This document shows positions 1-12,916 of a DNA stretch of 64,000 nt, in pieces. The stretch lies in contig OZ017795.1 of NCBI GenBank assembly GCA_963969395.1, forward strand, positions 29,927,063 to 29,991,062, written 5' to 3'. Origin of the DNA: Pseudoscleropodium purum. Lineage: Eukaryota; Streptophyta; Bryopsida; Hypnales; Brachytheciaceae. Made by a program: the position numbers and the translations under genes. Numbering within the stretch: the first letter of the stretch is position 1; every line of letters starts with the position of its first letter. The notes under the pieces were generated by a model. That model was given only the letters and a program-made list of their open reading frames with translations. It was not told where the DNA came from and made no database searches.

Positions 1-3000
1 CTCAATTTAGAATGTGGCATATGTTGTTGCCGCTAGTACTAGTAGATGTCCCCCTTATTCTTAGCCTTGTACACTTGTTTCAGGCCTTCCAATCTGGAAA
101 AGAAGGTTTTGAAGCAATCTTGCCTACTTTGGTTCATGTTGTATCCGAAATGAAAACTATGAACACATTGAATCCGTTGGTGGCGACAGGCACAGGGAAA
201 ACATCATTTGGCCCTGCCATGTATTTCAAAACATAGCAATCCCACAACTTTGCTTTGAATTCTACCCTCCGTCTTTCTGTATGAACCACAATCATGTAGA
301 ACTCTTCTTGTAGATGTGACTTTGAATATAAACCATACATACAAGTGTGACTTTTTTTTCCATGCCATGCTTACATGTCATAGCCGCCAATGTATTGCTA
401 ATCTACCAACTACTTTTGTCTATAGTTTTGCACATATAATGCTCTACAAAACCTCTCTTGTTTGTAGCCAACACTTCTTTCTCCATTGCAACCTTGAAAA
501 ACAACTCCCATATGTAAATGACCAACTAGGGAAGGTCTTTAGTTTTGGAGGTTATATTTAGAGACCTTGTCTGACCCTTCAACCATTATTTGCTAGCTCA
601 AATTTCCATTGCCTTGTTCACCGACAACTCTAAGTCCTCATGCTTGATATTCCTCTCAATTGCAAACTCCTCCCATATTACTGCTGGATATGGCACATAC
701 TCCATCTTCCTCTATGGCAACAAATGACCTAGATAGTGAAATAAAAGCTCACATTTCATTGCCCTAATCAACCTTATTTTGGCACCAGCAATGTGAATAG
801 AAACAATGTTTCGGCCACCCTTTCCATTAGGTTTTGCGCTGTTTACACAGACAAGTTGGGCCTCCACTTGCGTCGCAAGATAATTTATGTCTTTCGCTCA
901 AAGTCCATAAAGCATCTTGAAGTCATATTGCATTAGGGGTTTGCGCTCTATCTTTCCAATTACATCGAGCAAACCCACTGCGTTGGGAAGAAGTCCTTTC
1001 ACATATTTCTCTTCAATATTGATCTACCTCTAAACATCTTTATCTTTTTCCATGAAGAGTAAGAGAATCTTAGCTTTGCAATGTTCCTAGCCTTCAATCC
1101 CACAAATATGGTGACTAAAGATGGGTGAAATGCCTACTCAACAAAAAAATCATAATCAACATTTGTAAAAAGAGGTGCAATTGATGAACAAACCACAACA
1201 ATATACAATCATGCAATCCCACGATGGTTCTAAGCTTCCAAACAAAGAACGTTTACATTCTTATCAAAGACCATCTAGTGATCTAAACACAATGACATTA
1301 TAAAGGAGAAACCCCTAGCTATTGAATAGGAAAGTCGAGGGATCCCTCAAAAGTAGAGTACCATCAAAAGTTCTTGCAATCATCTAACATATTCTAGTGT
1401 CTTACTAAGACTTGATCATATGATCCCTCCATCCTTGCGTTATAAAAGGCCATGGTAATATTTTCAAAGTCCCTAAATTACAAGATGATTAGGTTTGTTA
1501 TGGCCATTAATAATTTGACCATGAATAGTAAGCCTAAAAACTAGAACTTCAATTAGTATTTGAAATTTGTATTATAGACCAAAATATAGAAGGAACGGGA
1601 TGGGGGATCCTATGATGACTAGATTAGCCTCTCTAAAAGGGTTGACAATCAATACCATTGGGCAATCTCACGACGGATGCATTATGTACATAGATAAGAA
1701 CAAAGTTCACATGTGGTGTAAATATGGGTTCAGGAAAACTTACATTGTACTTTGGTGAATGTGCTCTTCCCATTATGGCTAGTTGCGGACTTCCCATACT
1801 ACACCATTTGATTCTTGTGTTCACAAGTTGCTTGGTGAAATTTTGCTCTTTTTGTTTAGTAGTAAGATTCTAATTCAACAACCAAGAGAAGTGCATTAGA
1901 TCAGTGTGTTTTGGTTGTCTTCACCTAGATAGATACAATATTGAAGGTCGATGTAAGCACCTTGTTCTTCAGGGCAATCTCAAGAGCCTCAATCAAATCC
2001 TTGAAAGTTGTGATAGTATGTTGTCCCCCAATGATGAAATACTATGTTTTTGGATTATCAGAAATTGTCTTAGAAGGTGGATCATCTTTGTAGTATATCA
2101 CTATGCTATTAGGTTCATAGGGGCAAAATTTCAAAGGAAGGACCACTATCACTTTGATCTCTGAGTAATACATCAGTGAGATTCACGCCTTGTTTGTGAT
2201 TGCTTCAAACTAGTCTTTTTGAATGCCCTTGTCCACAACAAGGTCTTTTGGAGCTAGGTGCAGATACTTCATGTACGTGCAGATGAGCTTGCCTTTACTG
2301 TTGTGGAGAGTTTTCCTCCCTTATAGGTAGAATAAATTGATGAAATCTTTATAAGGCCTTCATTTTCTACTTCTAGGGTAAGTTAAACTTCTTCAAATTG
2401 GCTTCTTGTAACGCCAAACATTGATATAGTGTAAGTGGTTCCTCTACTTTCTTTTTCTTTTCTAAAGAGCTAACCTCCCCTTCATCATCATCCTATGGAG
2501 CTCCTACTAATGCCTTCCTTTGCATGATCTTTTTTGGGTCTAGAAACGACGTTGGAGCAAAAGTTTTAATTTCTTTATTGGTCAAATTTGTATCCGTCAA
2601 GTCCTCCATAATAATGTGTCACTAGTTCTTTATTTCAAAAAGACTCCACTAAGGCTGAGACGGGTCTCCAAACATTAGATGTGATCTAATAGCCAAAGAC
2701 TAACAAATGTTGAGGCTCAACTTCTCTTAGTCAAGGACCAACCCATACCTAATTCAATCCTTTGAAAGGACTACCTTCTCTTCTACAACCACAAGTGCAG
2801 TATTTTTGTCAAGTCTTTGAAGTTCTAAGATGCTCAATCCAAGGGTTGGATGCCCAACTTTTCCATTCAAGATTGAGGGGACTATAATCAAAGACTTGTC
2901 TTTTTGAGGTGTCCATCCCATGCCCCACTCTATCATTTGGTGGTTGCAACAAAAAAATGGATACTGGTGTATATGCTGTTTTGTATTCAAAGGAACAAAG

Positions 3001-3015
3001 CTAACCATCAACAAA
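1..3015 (-). pseudogene. Decayed coding relic, possibly of a mobile element, with a GGQHT motif
   Basis: Minus-strand reading gives long protein-like stretches broken by stops and frame changes, so this is a dead gene and not a working one. Examples are an open stretch at 3014-2754 containing GKVGHPTLG and TALVVVEEKVVLSKD, a stretch at about 2035-1940 reading YFIIGGQHTITTFKDLIEA, and a stretch at 340-134 with ERRRVEFKAKLWDCYVLKYM. GC is visibly higher than in the following 6 kb. GGQH followed by a helix resembles the (D/G)GQHR-type motif of ParB/sulfiredoxin-fold domains; that comparison is inference from the motif alone. No reverse transcriptase, integrase or LTR was recognised. The relic probably continues beyond the left edge. 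Family identity is unknown. Confidence 0.45.
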
Positions 3016-3254
3016 GTCTACAAGTTTTCTTGGCATTGTCTTTGCTGGATTGTCATCTAAAATCATTTCACTACAGCTTTTCAAAAAGGATTATTAGTGT
3101 AAACAAACTCATAGAGATCAGAAGACCCCTTAATCTCAATTTTGTAAGCAAGACACATTTATAGTCATGATTGTAGAACCTCATGACTAAAAATCTCTAT
3201 AGCTGCAATTGAGAATGATAATTCTTGATAACATTCTTTGAATGCAATTCTTTT

Positions 3255-4070
3255 ACTACTAACATTGTGGGATCTCACATGTGGATTAGTAAAGACCTAT
3301 TAGATCTAGAAATATCAAAAATATATTGTCCTCCTTGGACCTAACACATCCCTCTTTCATGTTTGTTTTATCTACTATCATTATGAGATCCCAAGGTCCA
3401 AAACCTCTATTGCGTAATGCAGTTGTCAATGCGAGACTTTCACGATCCCAAGCCAAGGGACCTTATGATACATTCATACAAGTTATCAATTGATGATAGG
3501 TAACTACATTTAAATTTAGTTGTGAACTACAATTGTTCATTGTGGGATCCTAAGATGGATTATTCATAAGCTATGTGTTTAGTATTTATTTGGTTTGGAT
3601 TCTATTAGTCTCACAAATCCTATGTCGGAAGATCCCACAAGGAACTCCTATATGTACTCGTGATGCTATTGGCCACTATATTATTAAGCATCTTCTCTAT
3701 TGTTAATTAGGGGATCCCACAAAATATTACTCTCTACACTCTTCAAATTTCTCTCCATTGTGGGATTTCTTGATGGTCACCCTTCTCAATGGTGACCATT
3801 AAGGGTTCTTACAATGATCTACACTCAAAATTGTCTTCGGATCTCAACATCGTGGGATCCCATGGCGCGTAGTCATAGAGTCATATGCTACAATGATAGG
3901 GCTCTAAGATACGGTGTTAAGAATTTATACTCTAATCCAAGTGCTTTTTCAATAGGTCAACTAAATTCTATACGTTCAAAATGAAAGTATTTTTACATTG
4001 TGAGATTTAATGATGATCTAAACCATTTGGATGTCTAGAGATTGCATCATTGTGGAATCTCTTCTACCTT
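3255..4070. repeat. Diverged recurring motif ATTGTGGGATCCCA
   Basis: Versions of a GTGGGATC-type motif recur about every 45-150 bases in both orientations, near 3266, 3384, 3447, 3541, 3628, 3712, 3758, 3850, 3999 and 4051. The DNA between them is not obviously alike. It could be an old, heavily diverged tandem array or part of a decayed element. No coding signal was seen. Confidence 0.4.
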
Positions 4071-4099
4071 TTCTCTTCATAATGAATACACAAGCAATT

Positions 4100-7000
4100 G
4101 AACTATATTTTTTGTAGCAATGTCTATTAATGAAAATAAGCGGAAGCAAAAGACGGAAATTAGGATTGCAATTTGAAAGAGTTTACTTACGGGTCATTCC
4201 ACACTAGTATATGGTGAGACAAATCCCTTGCCATCGTAGCTTCTCCTAGTGCTGACCTACCTTGGATATTAGCTGTTGGAAAATTGCCCTCCTACTCACC
4301 CAAAAATTGTTGTATAGATGTACAATATTCTTCAACGTCAATGCTTCACAAAACATTTAATCTTAAGTTGGCTTCAACCTTCAAACTAAAAGCTTGAGGA
4401 GAAAACTAAATGATACTTCATATTAGTCATTTATTTACAAAGGATCACAAAAACTTTAGTGAGACTTGTTCTTGGTTGACACTCATGACATGCCAAGTTA
4501 GCGGTCAACTCAACTAAGAGAGAAGCCTAGTTTGGAACGAAACACAATATATTCAATGATTAAAATGAACTGTGTCGAATAGACATGGTGCATTTAGAGC
4601 AAAACAAAACGAAGAGAAACCTACTTCAATTTGTGAGAATCCTAAACTTCTAACTACTTTATGTAGTTGACTATGAGCCAAATGAAATCAACTAAAGAAA
4701 ACCTAAGTGAGTAAATTCTAAACAAACTAGTACTTTAAGCAATTCATCTGGTGGAAGCTTGCAACAAACTATAGAATCCAAATGTGGGACTGGTTCACAC
4801 CAATCTAACTTGATTTTTGAGCTTGTTCACATGGAGCACCTACTACCTTGAAATGTACCACCTCCACAACCTTCTAAATTACCTCCACTCAACTTTGCAC
4901 CATGCCACACTTCCACTAGCAAAGGATTTGCACATGCACCACAGCTCCATATAATCTTGCACCACAACTCCACCAACAAATGGCACAAATTGCCACGGTC
5001 GCACTTTGTCACTGATTCTCAACACCAACGCACTTGTGCTTCATGAACAACCATTCAACACACTTGAAATGCAAACTCACTAAACTCCCTAATTGTAGCC
5101 ATTCCTACTCAAAACCTCACTTAATGCAAGAAAACAAGCAATGCATCTTAAAGTTGGAGAAGCACATGACATTGGGGAAAACAAAATGTAGGACATCATA
5201 GGGAGGGAAGGCAACCAGGATTGTAAAGCATTAGGGTGCTTTTTGATGTGGTGTTGGTAGGGGGAGATTATAGAAGGTACTAAGCACTAGTCCTCCTCAT
5301 GATTACTGACATCATAAAGATGACAGACGAAAAAGCTATGGGTGCAACTATACTTAATAGACACAATTAAGTAACACACTTACCATAAATTTTCACTTAT
5401 TAATGAGTAATTTCATTCTATCTTTCTAATCATACTTCCATATCATAAGTGAAAACAAAGTAACCTCATTCTTTTTAATCACGCTTACTAACATATCTTG
5501 AGCTCTTTTGTTAGTTGTTTACTTCAAGTGTCAAAGATTACAAATCATGAAACATACTTAAAATGCAAAATAGAGAGGAAGTGCCAAAACCAAAAAAACA
5601 ATTTTCTCTTAAGTGAAATCATTGAATAAGATAATAATTTGAGAAATGATTCAATTTGTACCAAAAAAACTTCAATCATAAGGTCATACTATATTAGGGA
5701 TTTATCATTATTAGTTTAAAAAAAATCAAAGCCCTTCTTCCCATTAAAAACACTTAAAATAAACAATGTGCTAAATAGAGCCCCAAAGTTGGAAAAATCA
5801 TTTTGGAGGCATCCCAAAATCATCTTGTTGGTCACTCTAAGGATGTGGAAACACTTTTTTGAAAATTAGCCTCCATGAACTGCAACTAAAGATGCTTTTC
5901 TCATGCAAAAGAAAAATAACAAGTTCTTAGATGCCTTCTACAATTATTGCTATTGCGTTCAATCGAATTAACAAACAAAACATATGTTTTCCAACTTAAT
6001 GACAAATTTGTTTGGCTCCCAATTCTAGTTTCCACATTATTTTGGCCAATTTTTTAAAATTCAAGTAAAGTGGAATTTTCAAATTGGCATAAAATCAATT
6101 GAAAATTCTTCTGGAAATAATATAAAGTCTAAGAATAATAACAACTTCATAAATTAAACTTTAAGCATTCATGTATGAAATTCTATGATATTTTCTAATT
6201 TAGGCCATTGCATGGTAAGGCCCATTTCTTTCCCTTTTCTTTTTCAATGCACCTCAAGATGAATCTTGAATGGGAAGAAGTTGAAGTATTAAACATGCAT
6301 CATTTTTTTTTTTAAATTACTTAACCCTTAAATGTCAAAAAGAAAGTTTTGAGTCCTTTGGAAGATTTTAGTAAGGCCTTAAGGATAGAGAAAAAAGATT
6401 TTATACAATTCTCATTTGCAACAAAAATGATCTAAATCTAATTTCATTGAAAGATGTTATATATTTTCTCCTTGTGATAATTTTTAGTATTCCTATATGA
6501 GAAAATAGCAAATCCATTGATCAATAAATAGTTTATTTTGGCATTTTGTGCTCTTTTATCTAGATTTGAATTCAAGTTACAATAATGATATTTTTTAAAA
6601 TTTGAGTCAACCTGATGAAGTTAAATTGATTAAGTTTAATTTCCACACTAATATGAAAATTTTTTAAATTTCGTAAATTTGATTTTTTTTTTCATTTTGT
6701 ACTTTGGACCTATTATTATAGAGTATTGATTTCTAATTTTAGTTTTTAAACTTTTCTTATACCATGTTGTTTTACATTGTAAGCTATACTTATGGAAAAA
6801 ATTCAAATTTTTAAAATATATGTAGTATTTTATAGATATAATTCTTTATCATTTTTTTAAAAATAATTTTAATTTTTTAATATAAATATATGAAAATTTT
6901 AAGCACCCAAAAATTCTAAAAATTGTATGAAATGAAAGTAAAAAATAAATCAACTATGGTTGCTAGTAGTATGTACAAGACTTTGGATAAAAAAACTGCA

Positions 7001-10000
7001 ATTCTTTTTAACTTCTTCTTGGTATGGTGAATGAATTGTGAAAAAAATATTGTTGACAAAAAAAGTGGATTCCAACAACGAGTCACATTTTTCTATGCAA
7101 TTTCTGATGACAAAGGATATTGTCCAATGTAAGCCAACTAGACACAAGAAAATGCAAGAAATGAAAAAGATTCCTTGGGTGAACAAAAAACTTTCTATAT
7201 GAAGAATTTTTAATGCTTGATTATTTAGGTGCACCTATCTATTGCCTTGACTATGTAAAATAACATGTCCAACAAATGAATGGGGAATTTTTGGTGGAGT
7301 TTTATATCCAAATAAAAGCCATCCACTTCAACTTCAAATAGCAATGGACCATCAATAGACTCTATTGTTGTTCAAATAATGAACACACATTCTATGGCCA
7401 TAGTCTACAATGATTAATGAAGCCCCATGTACTCACTTTCTCCATTGAAACTTCCCTAAAGTAATGGCAATGAATGCCGATTGATTGGACATTCTAAATC
7501 CTCATTACAAAAAAATTGAACCTTCTAAGGGGCCACTTCATAGTGTTTAGGTATTGGTGGGAAAGAAATTTACTTACTCGCTAACTGGGATTACTATTGT
7601 GAGATTAGCAAGTGCGTCATATAAATGAATGGTCCGAAATAGATGTGAACCATTATTGCAATTTGACATTTATCATGGTTTCCATTGACATATCCCGACT
7701 TGCAAATTGAATTTGTTCCTTTTTGTAAGCTTGAATTGTACCTTCTTCCTCGGGCCTAAAGTGTGGCTCCTCCGCTTGTCAATTGAAGCTCCGTTGCTTC
7801 AAAGATACACTAATCAAAGCTGATCAAACATATGTCCCAAAATACATACAATGGTGGTGCTTTTTTCTAGAAGCTCCAATTGGTATTGGATACAAGTCAC
7901 AAATGCTAATATTATGCAATAGTGCCAAGGTAGTGCCAATAGTGCCAAAGTATTGATAGCATCAAGTCCTTTGGTACATTTTTGAAGATAAACAAATTTT
8001 TTGTTTTATAGATGGTAGGTGCTGAAGAGAATAGATCCACCATTACAATGATTGGCATGAACCATTGCAAGTGGGTTTGTCTACTACCTGTACTAGATTT
8101 CATTGCTACTAAAAAATCTGAATGCATTTTAGCTCAGAAGGATTTAGTAGTGAGCATGTTAGGAAACAGCGAGGTGGGGTCTTCAAAACTTGGGAGGGAT
8201 ATACACTCAAAACATCCATATTGTTGTCCACCTAACTATGGGTAATAACATGTGTTGTAGAAGAACAAACTAGCGTGAACAAGGTCTATGTGAGAGCAAC
8301 TCCCTCGATACAACTCTCCAATCTCTACGTCAACCACAAAAATAATACCAATGATACTTTCAGCATCAATCCAATCTTTGTATTTTGTCAAGTATAGATT
8401 TGTATAGCAAGTTTCTAATATTAGTCATGATAACAAATTCAACTTTTTTCACTCCAAAATTAGCAAAGGTAGGTCTAAATACTCTTAGAGCATAATTTAT
8501 TTTGTCAATGCACATAGAAGCTCTTATAGTGACTTACAAGCTAAAATATGTAGTGATAAGCTTAGAAATAGAGAAGAAAAAATTGTTGATGCAGGAGGTG
8601 ATCATATGTATTGAGAATACAAGCGTTGCTTTTGCTTGTGAAAGAAGGTAGAACAAATAAAACAACAAATTGAAAAAGACTTATAGTTAGCTTCACCGAA
8701 ATTTCCTTGAGATTCTTACTTCAAATCAAGCACCTACCGATGCATGTGTGCATATTGCACTAGAATCTGTTCAATAGTCGTAGTGCTAGCGTTCATACAA
8801 AATTGTAGAATGCGAGCTTTTATATGACCCTTCAACAATGCTACCTCCATGTTTCTACGCATCTTTTGCATGCCCTCTATGCTTTTCTGGCATCAATGAA
8901 ATTCAAGAATTCAACTCAATTTTTGTTGGAATGAAAACACCTTCCTCTTCATAGATGAGATCAAGCATAACAACTTGTAAAAGTGATCAAGAATGCATAT
9001 AACAAATACCGCAACTTAAAAGCTAAACAAAAACCACAACTTGAAACCCTAAGAAACGCAAGTTCAAAATAGAGAATTCAACATGGAGAGAAACTAGGTG
9101 TGGCAAGAGAGCCTTAGAATAGCCGATGCAATAAATGAAAGGAAGACAATTATAATCAAGGAAATTCTATATATGGACAAGTAGAAGACGAAGTGACAAA
9201 CAAGATCAACTTCTCAATAGAAGAGTAGGAGAAGAAGAACAGTGAACGAGATTGAAGTTCCATCCTTCATAACCTTTAACCCTTAAATGCACAAACATCC
9301 CAAAAGTAGATGCGCCTTGGCCAACCTTAATTACAACTTTCAAAATAACTTTTTTTGAAATTTGATTTCAACTAAGATAACGAAGCTTGACAAGTTTTGT
9401 TTCTATTTCATTTTAAAGTTTTGGAAAATGTCAAAAATTGAAAGAGTTATTGCAATCAAAAGCTTTCTATGTTAAAATCCAAATAACACAATATGGTGTG
9501 CTTTTATTCATATATATATATATATATATATAATTTAGTTATTTAGTTTTTTAATTTTTTAATTTTTTAAATTGATTTTTCATTTAAATTATAAAATTAT
9601 GTTTCTTATTCTACCTTTCATTTACAATAAAAATTATAGATTATTCTAATATATATTATAATTGATATAATTTTATTTCCACCTTTAACTTTGAAAAACC
9701 ACAATAACTTTATTTTTTGTTCAAAATTATTGAAAAAATACAAAGTAAATAGGAAATTTATTTTCCTACTAGCAAAAAATATCAAAATTTTGTACATCAA
9801 TTAAGTAAAAGGATAGATTTAGTTTGATAGTCGAATTTGACTTCAAAGTGTTTGATGTGGCTATTTTGGATGTAAAAAATAAAATAACCAATTGAAAATT
9901 TTTTGTGATAATTTCTATTGCTACTTTTACCTCTCAAGAAAATTTCAAATAATTTAAATTATTTTTGCTATTTTTACTCATTTATATTCAATTTTTGCAA

Positions 10001-11768
10001 CAAAAATGATAACAATTAGAAATTTTCAAGAAAAAAAATGCAATTTCTCAAAGTGATATAGAATTTAGAGTTTCAAGTAGTAAAAATATCATATTGTGGT
10101 TTGAACACAATTGAAAAGGCTAAAATTAACTCATATAAGAAATTTGACCATTTCAAAATAGATCACATCATCAAGGGGTTAAACATCAAATGAGAGTTGC
10201 CTAGAAATTAGGATTCATCTCCCATAACTATCACAAAAAGGGCACCAAATTTTTGAGAGAGCCACAAAAGACATAGACTGGAAATAGCAAATTGGATCCA
10301 GGAAGTTGAAATTACTTGTGCCTATATAGTGGCACTAATGCCAATATGGACATTGCTTTCTGTGAGCTTTTTTTCTTAATTTTATATTACCAAAACCAAA
10401 AAAACTCACGGCCCCTTAGAGGGTTCAATTTCTTCCTAATGATCATTCAATTACACGATGTGAAAGCCCATACATAGTCCACCCTAAACCCACACAAAAT
10501 ATGGTAACCATGACTATAGCTCATAGCAAGAAGATGCTTGCTTCTTTCACTATAGATGTAGATGGAGCATGTGGAAATTTAGAGACACTATGTCCTTGGA
10601 TTGCAATGAAATATAATCAAAATATTTTCCCCTAAAGGACTACCTTTCTATTTTAAGCAACGTAGTGATTTGGAGAGATACTTGTAACTAGAAATCTGCA
10701 TATTTCAAGTTGAAATTTTCATAGGTGTCGACAAGGAATATCTTTTATGTGCACTAAATTTCATGACATTTGGAAATAAGAGTCAAAGGTTAATGTATAT
10801 ATGTTGTTTGTTTCTCAACTCAAGGCGTCTAGGTAGATAAATAAAATCATTTTCTTCAAAAAAAAAATTGAAATTGAATTTCCACATTTGTATAAATGTG
10901 GAAAGCTTTGAATCATTCTACTATGATCAATGAGTCAAAAATTATGAGGAGTTTTAATTTGTAAGCACTTATAGATTCTCTACTCTGAAATAAAATTTAA
11001 AATATTTTATTTAATTCAATTTTCAATATTTTTCAAAAAAAAAATCACAAGATATAGATCATTTATTACAACATTACAACCATTGGAATTGACATTATTC
11101 AATTCTATAATTAAATTCTTAATAATTTAGTATTTTAGTATTAAAGCATGTAGCTAATTTGTCTAGGAAAAAGAATCCAAGGAAACACCACCATTTTGGA
11201 TATTTTCCTTAGAAAACTAAGCCTATGAAGTGCAATTGCCTATATTTTGCAAGGCCAAAAAAGTGACTTTAGTGAATTTGAATGGTTTGAATGTTCATAT
11301 CTTGCAATCTATGCGGTAGAAATTTTTGAAATTTTTACCACATATTTTTAAATTAGCATACTACAATCTTGATCCTATAATTTCATATGTCAAAAAGAGT
11401 TATTTTTCAAAAACTTGGTATTTGTCCTAGAAATGACAATTTTCAAGCCTTTGAAGGAAAACATAATTAAGAAACTTAGGGGATTAACATGAATTATCAC
11501 ATAGCCAAAATGAAGTTAATTAAGGAATAAGAAGGCCTCACAAGGCCCACTTAACATTATTTATTAATGAAGTAGGGGTCCCTTTTGCATCTTAAAAAAA
11601 CACCCCCTAATAGTAAATAAAATTGTCTTGCATGGCTCCTCAACCAATCCACTCTTTGGATTTACTAAAATCTCTCCCAAACATTGAGATAGGCATAAGA
11701 TAAATGCACCACTTGTCAACCACGCCCAATATTCAACATATAAGGTGCAATATTTCCAACCAAGGTTG
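4100..11768. other. AT-rich intergenic DNA, no gene seen
   Basis: Both strands show only short open frames without recognisable domains or matched exons. Homopolymer A/T runs are common, and there is a simple TA tract near 9.5 kb. A few open stretches at about 7.9-8.25 kb look like broken coding remains but could not be assigned. Confidence 0.5.
9510..9532. repeat. (TA)n microsatellite
   Basis: An uninterrupted alternating AT tract of about 23 bases lies in AT-rich intergenic DNA. Confidence 0.9.
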
Positions 11769-11840
11769 AAACAAATTTCTAACCAAAGCTTAAAATAGTA
11801 TTTTTTTGGTCCTTTTCAAAATTGGGACTTATAAGGTTAT
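11769..11840 (+). repeat. Dispersed repeat, copy 1 (copy 2 at 61786-61852)
   Basis: The segment CAAATTTCTAACCAAAGC and the following T-rich stretch through CCTTTTCAAAATTGG closely match 61786-61852 in the same orientation. A GG run (11857-11866) follows 17 bases later. The copies are short and diverged; the parent element is unknown. Confidence 0.5.
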
Positions 11841-11999
11841 GACACCTTTCCAACAGGGGGGGGGTACCAGACGATCTAGCACTCTGAAACAACAAAGCTT
11901 TGAATGCAAGATTGAGAGATATCGAATTTCAGCATACAAATAGCAATGGAATAGGTCTTTAGAGGTAGTAAATGCAGTTGACAAAATTACATATAAAGA

Positions 12000-12916
12000 C
12001 GAATACGTTTTCATAGAGGGATCAACGACCTGTTCTTTTTAATTTTAGGTCATCTGGCAATGAAAGTTTGAACCCGTGTAACTTTTGCAGTACGGAGTCC
12101 AAATAATGCATTCTTTGAAAAGTTGGTAAGTTCTATGAATACTAACAAGCATACAAAAACTAGCCATTCTAATAAGAGAAACCTATGCATAGAACATAGG
12201 TGTAATTTCCTCAAAAGGTGGAACACAAGGAGCTACCCTGACAACTGGTCACTGACCAAGACAACAAGTGATGTGCCAAATTCACATACCTCACTTTTAG
12301 AACCCTGTGTATCCACATCTGGTATCGAACTGTGAAAAAAGTTCCTCAACCTGATTTTCCTAAATTTTTAAAGTCCTACACAAAAAATCGCACATTCACT
12401 AGGCGATGGGAACATCACAGTATCATCACGCATCAGGTGCGAAGGATAACGATAAATGTGATCCAGATAACTCTCATAAGTAAAATCTGAAATGACGATC
12501 CCCTCCACGGCGAGTAAAAAGGGATATCCCCTTTGCACTCATTTAAGTCTCACTCTCGAATCATCTCAATCGATCGCAGGCTTCCTTTTCCAGATAAACT
12601 ACGTCTGCATCAACAATCAAAGTCACAAAAACAAAAAATCAGGCCCAGTAACAATCTGATCTCCAAAGCCAAAGAAATGACAAGAAGTTTTCATAAAAAA
12701 AGACTCCCCCAAATTGGATTTTCATGAAGGGCAGAACTCATGTTCGTTTGATTTTGAGGTGAAAAAGTAGTGCTAGTATTATTTTAGAATCATTGACATT
12801 AAGTTGACATTAATTTCAAATCACTTTAGTATTGATGTGCTGTCCTATTAGATTAACATTGATTGATCATTAATAACCTTGTCAATGCAAAGTGGGGAAT
12901 GTTGGAAGAGTCGAGT
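12000..12916 (-). other. 3' flank and probable 3' UTR of the qRRM gene
   Basis: GC falls stepwise away from the gene. The stop codon of the RRM gene overlaps a possible splice donor (GTATGA at about 12920-12915), and a TTGATGCAG acceptor-like site lies near 12.61 kb, so the 3' UTR may be spliced. No further RRM coding was found here. Confidence 0.4.
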
